Positions 7,043 through 16,445 are shown, counted from the stretch's first letter. The stretch is 30,115 nucleotides of DNA from CALCEB01 sp035531475 (GCA_035531475.1 DATKST010000174.1:1-30115), one strand, 5' to 3'. Made by a program: numbers and translations. Notes: generated from the sequence alone by a model not told the origin.

Positions 7043-9859
7043 ATGATCGATCGGATCACAATTCGTGGCGCCCGGCAGCACAACCTGAAGAACATCAGCG
7101 TGGAGATTCCCCGCAACACGCTGACCGTGGTCACAGGGTTGAGCGGCTCCGGGAAATCGAGCCTGGCTTTTGACGTGATCTATGCCGAAGGCCAGCGGCG
7201 CTACGTGCAGACGCTTTCCGCCTATGCCCGCCAGTTTCTGGACCAGATGGAACGCCCGGAGGTGGATTCCATCGAGGGCCTGAGCCCTTCGATTTCCATC
7301 GAACAGAGAACCACCAGCCGCAGCCCGCGCTCCACGGTCGGAACGATCACGGAGATTTACGACTATCTGCGCTTGCTCTATTCCTCCATTGGCTCGCCGC
7401 ACTGCCACCGTTGCGGGCGGCCGATCTCCCGCCAGACCACCGACCAGATCGTGACGACCATCATGGAAGTTACGCGCCACGGCCCCGCGCCGGAATCGAT
7501 GGAGGCCGGGCGCGTGATGATTCTGGCGCCCGTGGTGCGCGGACGGAAAGGGGAATTCAAGAAGCTCTTCGAGCGGTACGCGCAGGAGGGCTTTGTGCGG
7601 GCGCGCGTGGACGGCCAGTTGCGCCAACTGGACGAGGAGATTGCGCTTGACCGCCGCCGCAATCACACCGTGGAGGTGGTGGTTGACCGGCTCCTCATCA
7701 AGCCGGGCATTGAAGCACGATTGGCCGCTTCCATTGAGACCGCCATGAAGCTCGCCAAAGGCGTGGTGCAAGTGGCCATTGTGAATGGCGAAGAGCGGCT
7801 CTATTCACAGGAATGGGCGTGCGTGCATTGCGGCATCAATATCCCGGCGCTGGAACCGCGTTCCTTCTCCTTCAACAGTCCTTACGGAGCTTGTGAAGTT
7901 TGCCGGGGGATTGGAAGCCAGTATTCTTTTGACCCCGCCAAGGTGGTTGCGGATTGGTCCCGGCCGCTGCTGGCCGGTGGCTTGGGTCCTGGCTCCGGGT
8001 CGTCTGCGATTCGCCGGGGCTTGATGCGTGCCGCGGATGAGTATGGATTCGACCTGAAAACTCCTTTCAATCAATTTCCGCAAAAAATTCAGAACCTGGT
8101 CCTGTTTGGAAAAAATCCCGTGCACCCGCGTTCCAGCTCGGTTTTTCCGGGAGTCATTCCGCTGCTCGATCAGTGGCATGGGGAGACCAACTCGGAGAGT
8201 TACCGCGATTGGTACCTGCAATATATGTCCGCCATCCCTTGCTGGCGTTGCGGCGGCAAGCGGCTGCGGGAGGAAAGCCTGGCGGTGAAGGTGGGTGGCC
8301 GGTCGATCGCGGATTTCACGGCGATGCCGGTTACCGAAACGCTGAAGTTCGTCGAGTCCATCCGGCTGACCCCACGAGAGGAGTTGGTGGCCCGCCGCAT
8401 TGTCAACGAGATTCGAGAGAGGATGGAATTCCTGAGCGCCGTTGGCCTGGGCTACCTCAGCCTGAACCGCTCTGCCGGTTCGCTCTCCAGCGGCGAAAGC
8501 CAGCGCATTCGCCTGGCCACGCAGATCGGGTCCAAACTGCGCGGCGTGCTTTACGTGCTGGACGAGCCGAGCATCGGCCTTCATCCCCGGGATAACAAGC
8601 GGTTGTTGGAGACGCTGGAGCATTTGCGTGACCTGGGAAACACCGTCCTGGTGGTGGAGCATGACGAGGAAACCATCCGCCGCGCCGATTACGTGATCGA
8701 CCTCGGCCCCGGAGCCGGCCGGCACGGCGGACAACTGGTGGCGAGCGGAACGCCGGAGCAAGTGGCCGCGTCCGCTGCATCGCTCACCGGCCAGTATCTC
8801 TCCGGCCGCTTGCGGATTCCCCTGCCGCTTGAGCGCCGCAAGCCGGATGGAAAACATCTCACTGTGCTCGGCGCGCGGGCCAACAATCTGAAGAATATTG
8901 ACGTGCGGTTTCCGCTGGGCCTGCTCACCGTGGTCACCGGAGTTTCGGGATCGGGCAAGTCGACGCTGGTGAATGACATTCTCTACCGCGCCATCGCCAA
9001 GAAGCTCTATCGTTCGTTGGATGAGCCCGGAGCGCACCGTTCGATTCAAGGACTCGATCAGGTTGATAAGGTCATCGTGATCGACCAGGCGCCCATCGGC
9101 AGGACGCCGCGCTCCAATCCCGCGACCTATTCCGGCCTCTTCACGCCCCTTCGCGACCTTTTTGCCATGCTGCCGGAATCGCGGGAACGCGGCTACCGCG
9201 CCGGACGCTTCAGCTTTAATGTAAAAGGTGGGCGTTGCGAGGCTTGCCAGGGCGACGGCCTGCGGCGCATCGAAATGAATTTTCTGCCGGACGTTTTTGT
9301 CACCTGCGAGGTTTGCCACGGCCGCCGCTACAACTCGGAAACGCTGGCCGTGAAGTTCAAGGGCAAGTCCATTGCCGATCTGCTGAACACCACAGTGAAT
9401 GATACGCTGCCGCTCCTCGAGAATGTTCCGGCCATCCGCCAGAAATTGCAGACGCTGGCCGACGTGGGCCTGGGCTATATCCATCTGGGGCAAGCCGCCA
9501 CCACGCTTTCCGGAGGTGAAGCGCAGCGCATCAAGCTGGCGCGCGAGCTTAGCCGGAGGCAGAGCGGACGCACCGTTTATATCCTGGATGAGCCCACCAC
9601 GGGCTTGCACTTTGCGGATGTCAAGCAACTGCTGGAGGTGCTCCGCCGCTTGACAGACCTGGGCAACACCGTCATCATCATCGAACACAATCTGGATGTG
9701 ATCAAGCAGGCGGATTGGATTCTCGACTTGGGGCCGGAAGGCGGCGCAGGCGGCGGAAGAATTGTGGCTCAGGGCAATCCCGAAGAGGTCGCCGTGAACA
9801 AGAAATCGTTCACCGGCCAGGCGCTGGCGGGCGTGCTCGGACATACTCAGGCCATATAA
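7043..9859 (+). CDS. uvrA: Excinuclease ABC subunit A
   Basis: This 938-residue protein is normal in length for UvrA, the damage-recognition ATPase of nucleotide excision repair that loads UvrB. It has two ABC ATPase modules. Walker A motifs are GLSGSGKSS (about 31-39) and GVSGSGKST (about 633-641). Signature motifs are LSSGESQRI and LSGGEAQRI. Walker B motifs are VLDEPSIGLHPRD and ILDEPTTGLHFAD. Two zinc modules are visible: CVHCG...CEVC in the first half and CEACQGDG...CEVCHGR in the second. The insertion needed for UvrB and DNA contacts is in place, so the protein should be functional. ATG 7043 precedes the canonical IDRITIRGARQHNLKNI start. The 375 bp upstream are occupied by palindromic repeats; no LexA-type operator was seen. 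Confidence 0.98.
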   Translation: MIDRITIRGARQHNLKNISVEIPRNTLTVVTGLSGSGKSSLAFDVIYAEGQRRYVQTLSAYARQFLDQMERPEVDSIEGLSPSISIEQRTTSRSPRSTVGTITEIYDYLRLLYSSIGSPHCHRCGRPISRQTTDQIVTTIMEVTRHGPAPESMEAGRVMILAPVVRGRKGEFKKLFERYAQEGFVRARVDGQLRQLDEEIALDRRRNHTVEVVVDRLLIKPGIEARLAASIETAMKLAKGVVQVAIVNGEERLYSQEWACVHCGINIPALEPRSFSFNSPYGACEVCRGIGSQYSFDPAKVVADWSRPLLAGGLGPGSGSSAIRRGLMRAADEYGFDLKTPFNQFPQKIQNLVLFGKNPVHPRSSSVFPGVIPLLDQWHGETNSESYRDWYLQYMSAIPCWRCGGKRLREESLAVKVGGRSIADFTAMPVTETLKFVESIRLTPREELVARRIVNEIRERMEFLSAVGLGYLSLNRSAGSLSSGESQRIRLATQIGSKLRGVLYVLDEPSIGLHPRDNKRLLETLEHLRDLGNTVLVVEHDEETIRRADYVIDLGPGAGRHGGQLVASGTPEQVAASAASLTGQYLSGRLRIPLPLERRKPDGKHLTVLGARANNLKNIDVRFPLGLLTVVTGVSGSGKSTLVNDILYRAIAKKLYRSLDEPGAHRSIQGLDQVDKVIVIDQAPIGRTPRSNPATYSGLFTPLRDLFAMLPESRERGYRAGRFSFNVKGGRCEACQGDGLRRIEMNFLPDVFVTCEVCHGRRYNSETLAVKFKGKSIADLLNTTVNDTLPLLENVPAIRQKLQTLADVGLGYIHLGQAATTLSGGEAQRIKLARELSRRQSGRTVYILDEPTTGLHFADVKQLLEVLRRLTDLGNTVIIIEHNLDVIKQADWILDLGPEGGAGGGRIVAQGNPEEVAVNKKSFTGQALAGVLGHTQAI

Positions 9860-9870
9860 TCGATCTGGGC

Positions 9871-10264
9871 ATGGACTCACCTTCAATCGGCGCCGTAGTT
9901 CTTGTCCCTTTCCCGCGCAAAATTGCGGACGACGATTGTTTTAGCCGCAGCCGTTCGGGATGATTGGATTCTATGCCAAGTCACCAGCAACCCCTACGGA
10001 GACCAGCAAGCAATTGCTCTCTCCGATAATGAGTTCCGTGTGGGAAGCCTCAGCCACCAAGGTTTCGTAAGGCCCGGCAAGCTGTTTACCGCGAACAGCA
10101 ATCTCATTTACAGGCAGGCCGGAGTCCTCAAACTTGAAGCGTTGGCAGCAACCATTGAAGCCATCGTTGAGCTACTTCGTACCGGCATCACACAATGCGG
10201 AAATGGTGGAAGGAGGTCGGCAGATGTCCGGAGACGCTGTGGGTCTGGCGACTGGATACGTTAA
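9871..10264 (+). pseudogene. MazF/PemK-like toxin remnant, frameshifted
   Basis: MDSPSIGAVVLVPFP (9871-9915, frame 1) is the first strand of a MazF/PemK-type mRNA-interferase fold. The rest, SRAKLRTTIVLAAAVRDDWILCQVTSNPYGD... through RPGKLFTANSNLI and ELLRTGI, lies in frame 2. Where the family has PFPFSDLSRxKLRP, this copy jumps from PFP to SRAKLR. A deletion of about 17 bp between two CTTTCCC-like tracts (around 9908-9918) would remove the connecting residues and shift the frame. The gene begins 12 bp after uvrA, with no good ribosome site and no antitoxin gene beside it. Translation from TTG 9902 alone would lack the first strand. Likely a dead orphan toxin, although I cannot exclude a sequence error. 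Confidence 0.6.
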
Positions 10265-10621
10265 GCTCTGGCCTCGCGAAGTGTTCTACATAAAGCAAGG
10301 CGAGCAAGTGAAAGATCGCCTCAACGGGGCGGGAGTCTATATTCTCTTCCAGGACACAAAAGTATTTTACGTTGGGCAGTCGAAATCGTTGTTCCGCAGG
10401 CTTAGGCGTCAAGCAAGAAAACCATTTACCTTGTGGAACCATTTTCAGCCTTTCTGGTTTCAGAAAGTCATTTGGATGACGTTGAAGCTATCGTCATTGC
10501 AGCCACGCCGGGCACAGCCAACAGTTCGGCTGGTAAGAAGATCAAGCAAATCGATCTCCCACCGCGTGTTCGGAAGATGCTCCTACAGCGACGGGAGATT
10601 GATACGGAGAATTTAAGGTAG
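10224..10621 (+). pseudogene. GIY-YIG domain protein, single-base frameshift
   Basis: A strong ribosome site AGGAGG (10211-10216) lies 7 nt before ATG 10224. The frame encodes GAGVYILFQDTKVFYVGQSKSLFRRLRRQ, which has the GVYI...FYVGQS pattern of a GIY-YIG nuclease fold. At the T-run around 10442-10446 the frame breaks. In frame 2 the protein continues plausibly as FSAFLVSESHLDDVEAIVIAA, then GKKIKQIDLPPRVRKMLLQ, to a stop at 10621. One missing T accounts for the break. The Glu in DDVEAIVI sits where the fold's metal-binding Glu is expected. It overlaps the toxin remnant by about 40 bp. Intact it would be about 132 residues; substrate unknown. It could be a recent pseudogene or an assembly error. 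Confidence 0.6.
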
Positions 10622-10692
10622 CCCTGTCCGGGGGTTCCGGCGGCGGGGACCAACAATCTTGCTCCCCAAGAGTCTGATGACAAGGAACCACA

Positions 10693-11511
10693 ATGCCACT
10701 TTATCAAGCTGTCGTTCTCGCTATCGTGCAAGGCATCGCGGAATTTTTGCCGATTTCCAGCACCGGGCACCTGATTCTGTTTCCCTGGCTGCTTGGCTGG
10801 AAGGATCCCGGCCTGACCTTTGATGTGGCCCTCCACGCCGGGACGCTGGTAGCCGTGTTGATCTATTTTTGGCGGACATGGCTGGAAATGCTGGCAGCCG
10901 CCGCCGGGCTGGGCCGTGGGGATCCAGCCGTGGTGCGCCAAAAGCGGCGGCTGTTCTGGTATTTGATCATTGCGACGATTCCGGGCGGGATCATTGGGTT
11001 GCTTTTTGAGAAAGCCGCCGATGAGGAACTGCGCCAGCCGGTGATCATCGGATGTGCCCTGGTGATTGTGGCGCTCCTGATGTGGGCGGGTGAAGTCCGG
11101 GGCCGGCGCCAACGGAAGCTGGAAGATGTGGGCCTGGGCAGCGCGATTTTCGTGGGTGTGGCGCAGGCGCTGGCCGTGATCCCCGGTATTTCACGCTCAG
11201 GAATCACCATGACCGCCGGACTGTTCAGCGGTATGGACCGGGAGACGGATGCGCGCTTTTCTTTCCTGCTTTCAACACCCATCATCGCAGGCGCGGCTCT
11301 GAAAAAGGGCTTGGAAGTTCATAAGCACGGCTTGCCTCCGGCAATGCACCTGCCTTTTATTGTAGGCATCCTGGTTTCGGCGGCGGTCGGATACGGCGTG
11401 ATCGCCTGGTTGCTACGATTCCTCTCCACCCGGACGTTCAAACCTTTCATTGTTTACCGGCTGGCATTGGGTGTGCTAGTATTAGCCCTCGGATGGGGAT
11501 TGCGTCACTAG
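10693..11511 (+). CDS. uppP: Undecaprenyl-diphosphatase (BacA type)
   Basis: This 272-residue polytopic membrane protein dephosphorylates undecaprenyl diphosphate, recycling the lipid carrier for peptidoglycan and O-antigen precursors. It is also known as a bacitracin-resistance determinant. The two family motifs are present: QGIAEFLPISSTGHL near the N-terminus and PGISRSG in the middle (VIPGISRSGITMTAGL). Hydrophobic helices are spread through the chain as expected for about 8 segments. AAGGA (10681-10685) is 7 nt before ATG 10693. It stands next to ftsK and downstream of the transpeptidase gene, but no operon link is obvious, as a hairpin follows at 11539. Confidence 0.96.
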   Translation: MPLYQAVVLAIVQGIAEFLPISSTGHLILFPWLLGWKDPGLTFDVALHAGTLVAVLIYFWRTWLEMLAAAAGLGRGDPAVVRQKRRLFWYLIIATIPGGIIGLLFEKAADEELRQPVIIGCALVIVALLMWAGEVRGRRQRKLEDVGLGSAIFVGVAQALAVIPGISRSGITMTAGLFSGMDRETDARFSFLLSTPIIAGAALKKGLEVHKHGLPPAMHLPFIVGILVSAAVGYGVIAWLLRFLSTRTFKPFIVYRLALGVLVLALGWGLRH

Positions 11512-11538
11512 GCCAGATGGCAGGTCTCATAATTTAGG

Positions 11539-11564
11539 CGCGCGGCGGAAAGCTCAGCCGCGCG
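11539..11564. other. GC-rich hairpin between uppP and ftsK
   Basis: CGCGCGGC (11539-11546) and GCCGCGCG (11557-11564) form a perfect 8-bp stem with a 10-nt loop, 27 bp after the uppP stop. There is no downstream T-tract, so a classic intrinsic terminator is not supported. It may stabilise the uppP message or be a short repeat. Confidence 0.4.
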
Positions 11565-11607
11565 AGAGCAGGGATCTGTTTCTCCGGCCTGCCTGCAGGA
11601 GAGAACG

Positions 11608-14028
11608 ATGCAATCTTCACCGGTAAAGATCGGCAAAGGCCGCGAAGCAGCCAATCACAGCTCACCAGAAAAGCCGATTTCCAAAGAGGCCCGCCGCCTT
11701 TACGAATTCTCAGGATTCCTTCTCGGGGTTCTGGGCTTGGTTCTGATCCTTTGTCTCGCTTCCTATCAACCGGCCGACCCCTCGTTTAATACATCAACTT
11801 CTGCGGCTTCCGTTCATAATTGGATCGGCCCGGTAGGGTCCTACACCGCAGACGCACTGCTGCAGGCTTTCGGTTGGGTAGCTTACCTGATTCCGCTCCT
11901 CTTGTTTATTGCCGGCGCGCGCTTCTTCAGGGTCCGGCCCTTTGAGTCGCCGTGGACGAAAGTGACCGGCTGCGTACTGTTAATGGGTTCTCTCACCGCA
12001 TTACTGCAACTCTTTCCTGCCACTCCCCGTGTCTATGGACTGATTCATGGTAGCGGCATCGCCGGAACCATCATCGCCGCAGGATTGGTCGATACGTTGA
12101 ATCCTCTTGGCGCCACCATCTTTGCGGCCACGGTTTTTGTAACTTCGCTATTTTTGATGACGAAGTTCTCCTTCTCTTCAGTTGGAGAGACTGTGGGTGC
12201 GTGGGGCTTGAGTTTCGCACGGCCGGTTGCCGAACGCCTCGATGAATGGCGTGAAGCTCGGGAAAGCCGGAAGAGGCAGCGTCGTCTGGCCCGGGAAAAG
12301 GTGGCCGGAAAGAAGCCCATCACGCTGGCTCGCTCGTCAGTCAGAACTCTTCCGGAGTCACAAGCAGTTTCATTCAAGGGCCAACCGCAAGCCGATGAGA
12401 CACGGGGCGAGGCTGGCCTGAACGACGAGGGTGATAACGGCGAGGAAAACGAAATCGCCGCATCGGTGGCCGAGCCGGCCGTGGTTCTCACCAGCCGCGA
12501 GCTCCGGAAGCCGGAACCGGCTGCATCAGCGTCGAAGATCGCAGGACGTGGCTCCCAATCCTACAAGCTTCCCAGCACAACGCTGCTTCATCCGCCCGAG
12601 GCCGAGCAAGGAATCGACGAAGATGAGTTGAAAGTCCTTGCCCAACAGCTTACCGCCAAATTCAGGGAATTCGGTGTCACCGGCTCCGTGACCCAGATTC
12701 ATCCGGGGCCGGTCGTCACCACGTTTGAGTTCAAGCCCGAGGCCGGCATCAAGTACAGCCGCATCACGAATTTGGTGGATGACCTTTGTCTGGGCATGAA
12801 GGCTGAATCGATTCTGATTGAGCGCATTCCGGGCAAATCCACAGTGGGCATCGAGGTTCCCAACCTCCACCGCGAGATCATCTACTTGCGGGAAATCATC
12901 GAATCCAGCGAATTTGCCGGCTCACCTTCCCGCCTGACAGTCTGCCTGGGGAAAGACATTACCGGGAAAACGAAAGTTGGCGATCTGGATAAGATGCCCC
13001 ATTTGCTGATTGCCGGTTCCACGGGATCTGGGAAAAGCGTCGCCATCAATTCAATGATCGTTTCGATGCTTTACAAGTCCACGCCGGACGAAGTGAAACT
13101 GATCCTGATTGACCCGAAGCGGCTGGAACTGAATCTCTACGATGGCATTCCTCATCTATTTACTCCGATCGTAACGGAGCCGAAGGTGGCCGCAAACGTT
13201 CTGCGCCGCGCCACGCTCGAAATGGAAGAACGGCTGAAAAAACTTGCGCAGCACGGGGTCCGCAACATCGAGCAATATAACCGGCTGTTTGAGCCGGAAT
13301 CCACCTTGAACCTTTTCGATCCGAATGGCGTCGAGGAGAAGCCGCTGCCTTACCTGGTGATCGTGATTGATGAGTTGGCGGACCTGATGATGGTGGAGCC
13401 GCAGAACGTGGAAGAATCGATCACCCGCCTCGCGCAAATGGCACGCGCCGTGGGCATTCATCTGATTCTTGCCACGCAGCGGCCCTCGGTGGACGTGATC
13501 ACGGGACTGATCAAGGCGAATCTTCCGTCGCGCATTTCCTTCCGCGTTGCGTCCAAAGTGGATTCACGGACGATCCTCGATTCCAACGGATCGGAAGCCC
13601 TGCTGGGCCGGGGCGACATGCTCTTCATGCCGCCGGCCAGCGCCCGCCTGGTGCGGCTGCATGGCTCCTTTGTGACCGAAAAGGAAATCAACCGGGTGGT
13701 GGAGTGGTGGAAGTCACAATCCAGTCCGCAATACAACGAGGAATTTCTCAAGCCCATCAAGGACCGGGGGGCTGATGGCGAAGACGATGAGGAGGTTTCT
13801 GCAGAGCTCGATGCCGTTTACGAGGATGCGGTCCGGGTGGTGGTGGAATCCGGCAAGGCTTCCACGTCACTCCTGCAACGCCGGCTACGGCTGGGCTATG
13901 GCCGGGCGGCGCGGCTCCTCGACATGATGCAACGGGACGGCATCATCAGCGCTCCCGACGGCGCAAGACCGCGCGAGGTCATCAAGCGCCCGGATTGGCT
14001 GCAAGAAGTGGATGAAACCCTGCGGTAA
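11608..14028 (+). CDS. ftsK: DNA translocase FtsK/SpoIIIE
   Basis: This 806-residue protein is a septal DNA pump that clears the chromosome terminus at division. The N-terminus has four or five membrane helices (about residues 33-51, 84-105, 118-137 and 147-183). A charged linker (to about 330) follows, then the motor domains. Walker A is GSTGSGKSV (about 470-478) and Walker B is LVIVIDELADL (about 583-593). LATQRPSVDVITGLIKANLPSRI and GRGDMLF are also typical. The C-terminal gamma winged helix (about 735-800, STSLLQRRLRLGYGRAARLLDMM) should read polar DNA sequences. AGGAGAG lies 4 nt before ATG 11608. The linker is short compared with E. coli FtsK, as in most SpoIIIE/FtsK of this size. Confidence 0.97.
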   Translation: MQSSPVKIGKGREAANHSSPEKPISKEARRLYEFSGFLLGVLGLVLILCLASYQPADPSFNTSTSAASVHNWIGPVGSYTADALLQAFGWVAYLIPLLLFIAGARFFRVRPFESPWTKVTGCVLLMGSLTALLQLFPATPRVYGLIHGSGIAGTIIAAGLVDTLNPLGATIFAATVFVTSLFLMTKFSFSSVGETVGAWGLSFARPVAERLDEWREARESRKRQRRLAREKVAGKKPITLARSSVRTLPESQAVSFKGQPQADETRGEAGLNDEGDNGEENEIAASVAEPAVVLTSRELRKPEPAASASKIAGRGSQSYKLPSTTLLHPPEAEQGIDEDELKVLAQQLTAKFREFGVTGSVTQIHPGPVVTTFEFKPEAGIKYSRITNLVDDLCLGMKAESILIERIPGKSTVGIEVPNLHREIIYLREIIESSEFAGSPSRLTVCLGKDITGKTKVGDLDKMPHLLIAGSTGSGKSVAINSMIVSMLYKSTPDEVKLILIDPKRLELNLYDGIPHLFTPIVTEPKVAANVLRRATLEMEERLKKLAQHGVRNIEQYNRLFEPESTLNLFDPNGVEEKPLPYLVIVIDELADLMMVEPQNVEESITRLAQMARAVGIHLILATQRPSVDVITGLIKANLPSRISFRVASKVDSRTILDSNGSEALLGRGDMLFMPPASARLVRLHGSFVTEKEINRVVEWWKSQSSPQYNEEFLKPIKDRGADGEDDEEVSAELDAVYEDAVRVVVESGKASTSLLQRRLRLGYGRAARLLDMMQRDGIISAPDGARPREVIKRPDWLQEVDETLR

Positions 14029-14164
14029 GTCCGCTTGCCAGCCGGGCCGGATGTGCACGTCGCGGGTTACTTTCCCCTGTCTTGGCCACTGCAATTCCTT
14101 TCGGCCTTCATTCCCCGAAGCAACTGGAATCCTTGCGTTTCCTGAGTCTTTTCGGTCTAATACA

Positions 14165-14184
14165 TCGCAATGTGATATTATAAT
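14165..14184 (+). promoter_or_regulatory. Putative -10 box and operator-like palindrome before marR
   Basis: A perfect TATAAT (14179-14184) is immediately preceded by the imperfect palindrome ATCGCA-A-TGTGAT (14165-14177; 5 of 6 positions symmetric). A MarR-family dimer could bind there and block transcription, giving autoregulation of the marR-clc pair. No convincing -35 element is seen at 17 bp. Inference only. Confidence 0.35.
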
Positions 14185-14201
14185 CCGTGGATGGTTGCAA
14201 G

Positions 14202-14654
14202 GTGACAAAGGCAAATTCACAAGAGAGCGGACATGGCTTGCTTTGTGAGCTGGCCCGCTTCCGTTACCGCCTGCGTCTGTTCCTCCGATTTAGCGAGCGT
14301 GCTGCGAGGCAGGAGGGCATCACGCCGCAACAGCACCAGTTGCTGCTGGGAGTGGCGGGCTTTACAGGGGAAGGCTCAGCCACCATCTCCGAGTTGGCTG
14401 AGTTTCTGCAGGAGCGGCACAACGCCGTAGTGGGACTGGTGGAGCGGGCTGTGAAGCGAGGGCTGGTGACCAAGAGGGTCATCGCCTGGGATCATCGCTT
14501 TGTCCGGGTTCAGCTCACGCCGCGAGGCGAAGCAATTCTGGACCGCCTTTCTGAACTCCATCGCAAGGAGCTGGCCCGGTTTCAGAAACAGGCACTGGCG
14601 TCTCCGCAAGTGCGGCGGCGAGAGATCAAGAAAATAGCAAAAGGAGCAACTTAG
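14202..14654 (+). CDS. MarR-family transcriptional regulator
   Basis: The protein has about 150 residues and a winged-helix DNA-binding domain. The segment ATISELAEFLQERHNAVVGLVERAVKRGLVTKR is the recognition-helix region, and VIAWDHRFVRVQLTPRGEAIL is the wing and following helix, both standard for MarR. N- and C-terminal helices would form the dimer interface. Its start is uncertain: GTG 14187 lies only 3 nt after a TATAAT box, so GTG 14202 is preferred; TTG 14238 is another option. The stop codon directly precedes the GTG start of the ClC gene, so the two are almost certainly co-transcribed and the regulator probably controls ClC expression and its own. The ligand cannot be told from sequence. 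Confidence 0.85.
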   Translation: MTKANSQESGHGLLCELARFRYRLRLFLRFSERAARQEGITPQQHQLLLGVAGFTGEGSATISELAEFLQERHNAVVGLVERAVKRGLVTKRVIAWDHRFVRVQLTPRGEAILDRLSELHRKELARFQKQALASPQVRRREIKKIAKGAT

Positions 14655-16445
14655 GTGGATCGCGCGGATGGGAATCCGGCAGTCGAGCCAACCGTGGTCA
14701 AGAAGTCCCGCGAGTTTGGAGTGGCGATGGAGCCCTCCGTATTGATTGTAACCGTCTACGCCATCGCCGTGGGCTTCATAGGAGGGCTGGTTGCGCAAGG
14801 GCTGCTCGAACTGATCTATTTATTCACCAATATTTTCTTCTACGCAAAGTGGTCTTTTGCCATCAGCTATCCTGTTCACAACCACCTGGGCCTGTGGGTC
14901 ATCCTGATTCCCCCCATCGGAGGGCTGCTTGTGGGCATCATGATCCACTTCTGGGAGCCGACGTTGAAGGGCCACGGAATCCCCGAGGCCATGGAAGCGG
15001 TTCTGATCGGCAAGAGCCGTATCCGGCTGAGAGTAGGGATTCTCAAGCCGCTCGCTACCGCTTTCGCGATCGGAACCGGCGGGCCCTTCGGCGCGGAAGG
15101 ACCCATTATTCAGACCGGAGCGGCTTTCGGTTCTATCTTTGGCCAAATCATTCATCTCACGCCTTACCAGCGGCGTGTGTTGCTGGCGGCGGGAGCCGCC
15201 GCCGGCATGGCCGCTACTTTTATTGCGCCGCTGGCGGGTATCCTCGTGGCCATCGAGCTCTTGCTGTTCGAATTCCGGGCGCGGTCCTTCTTCCCCGTAG
15301 CTATTGCCTCCTGCGTTGCCACTGCCGTTGCGGTGCATTTTCGCGGTTGGAATCCCCTTTTCCCCACCCCCAGTTTCGCCTTGCACAGTATGCAGGAACT
15401 CTGGCTCTTTGCTCTGCTGGGCGTCTTGACGGGTCTAATCGGGATATTGATGATTCGCGTCCTGTTCTGGCTTGAGAACTTCTTTGATCACTTCCCCTTG
15501 AAGCCTGCGGCCATCTGGGCGCCAGTCGCCGGGGGCCTGGTGCTTGGGGTCATCGGTTATTTCTATCCTCAAGTGTTCGGGACGGGTTATGACACCATCC
15601 GTAATATGCTCAATGACCGTCTCACCACAACGGCGCTCCTCGGGGTCTCGGCGGCAAAGTTCTGGGCGCTCGTGATTTCCCTCGGCTCCGGGACCACCGG
15701 CGGCGTGTTCGCTCCCTCCCTCATCGTCGGCGGAGGCCTGGGAGCGGCTTATGCGGCTGGAATGGGTCACTTACTGCCAGGGTTCGTCAGCGATCCGGCG
15801 CTTTACTCATTGGTGGCGATGGCGGCCGTTTTTGGCGGGATTGCGCGGGCGCCTTTCACCAGCATCGTTTTTCTCTTTGAACTGAGCCGCAATCCCAACG
15901 CCTTGCTGCCCTTGATCGTGTGCTGCATGGTCTCCGATGGCTTTGTGCGCCTCTTCAGCGCGGAATCTATTATGACCGGGAAGCTGGTCAAGCGCGGCTT
16001 GATTGTTTCGCAGGACTACACGGTGCCGGTTCTGATGCGGTTGAAAATCGAACAAGTGATGCGCAAGGAATTCGCCGCCGTGCCGGCGGACGCTGACCTG
16101 AAATCGGTGGTTCAGCAATTCTCTGCCGCGACGGAGAGTGTCGGACCGCTTCCGATTGTGGAGCAGGACGGCAGCCTGGTCGGTGTCATGGAGGCCCACG
16201 ACCTCCTTAAGGACGTGGAGGGCCATTTGAAGGCCCGCGATGTCGCAAGGCAGGACTACGTCCTGGCGCGCGCCGGCGAATCGGTAGATCAGGTGATCCG
16301 CGCCATGTTCAAGCGCAACGCCGAAAACGTCATCGTCGTCGAGGGCGACGGCTGCCCAAAGCCCATCGGCATAGCCCGCGCCGTTGATATCCTCCGTCTG
16401 AGGCGTTGGGTGATGGAAGAAGACATCCACGAAGAGAAAAAGTGA
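14655..16445 (+). CDS. ClC-family chloride channel/antiporter with CBS domains
   Basis: This 596-residue membrane protein has a ClC core of many hydrophobic helices. It shows the three ion-path motifs: KGHGIPE (105-111; His replaces the usual Ser of GSGIP), GAEGP (146-150, with the gating Glu at 148) and GGVFAPSL. From about 455 it has two CBS domains (IEQVMRKEFAAVPADADLKSVVQQF..., RDYVLARAGESVDQVIRAMF...), which commonly bind adenine nucleotides and tune transport. GHGIP in place of GSGIP removes the central chloride-coordinating Ser hydroxyl, so anion preference may differ. GTG 14655 follows the marR stop without a gap, with AAGGAG (14640-14645) 9 nt upstream. ATG 14727 (preceded by GGAG) is a possible shorter start. 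Channel versus H+ antiporter is undecided. Confidence 0.92.
   Translation: MDRADGNPAVEPTVVKKSREFGVAMEPSVLIVTVYAIAVGFIGGLVAQGLLELIYLFTNIFFYAKWSFAISYPVHNHLGLWVILIPPIGGLLVGIMIHFWEPTLKGHGIPEAMEAVLIGKSRIRLRVGILKPLATAFAIGTGGPFGAEGPIIQTGAAFGSIFGQIIHLTPYQRRVLLAAGAAAGMAATFIAPLAGILVAIELLLFEFRARSFFPVAIASCVATAVAVHFRGWNPLFPTPSFALHSMQELWLFALLGVLTGLIGILMIRVLFWLENFFDHFPLKPAAIWAPVAGGLVLGVIGYFYPQVFGTGYDTIRNMLNDRLTTTALLGVSAAKFWALVISLGSGTTGGVFAPSLIVGGGLGAAYAAGMGHLLPGFVSDPALYSLVAMAAVFGGIARAPFTSIVFLFELSRNPNALLPLIVCCMVSDGFVRLFSAESIMTGKLVKRGLIVSQDYTVPVLMRLKIEQVMRKEFAAVPADADLKSVVQQFSAATESVGPLPIVEQDGSLVGVMEAHDLLKDVEGHLKARDVARQDYVLARAGESVDQVIRAMFKRNAENVIVVEGDGCPKPIGIARAVDILRLRRWVMEEDIHEEKK

Noticed and set aside
7805..9886. 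Long open frame (693 codons) on the - strand
   Set aside because: It is the antisense of uvrA, whose motifs are all on the + strand; the - strand product has no recognisable domain and arises from GC-biased codons.
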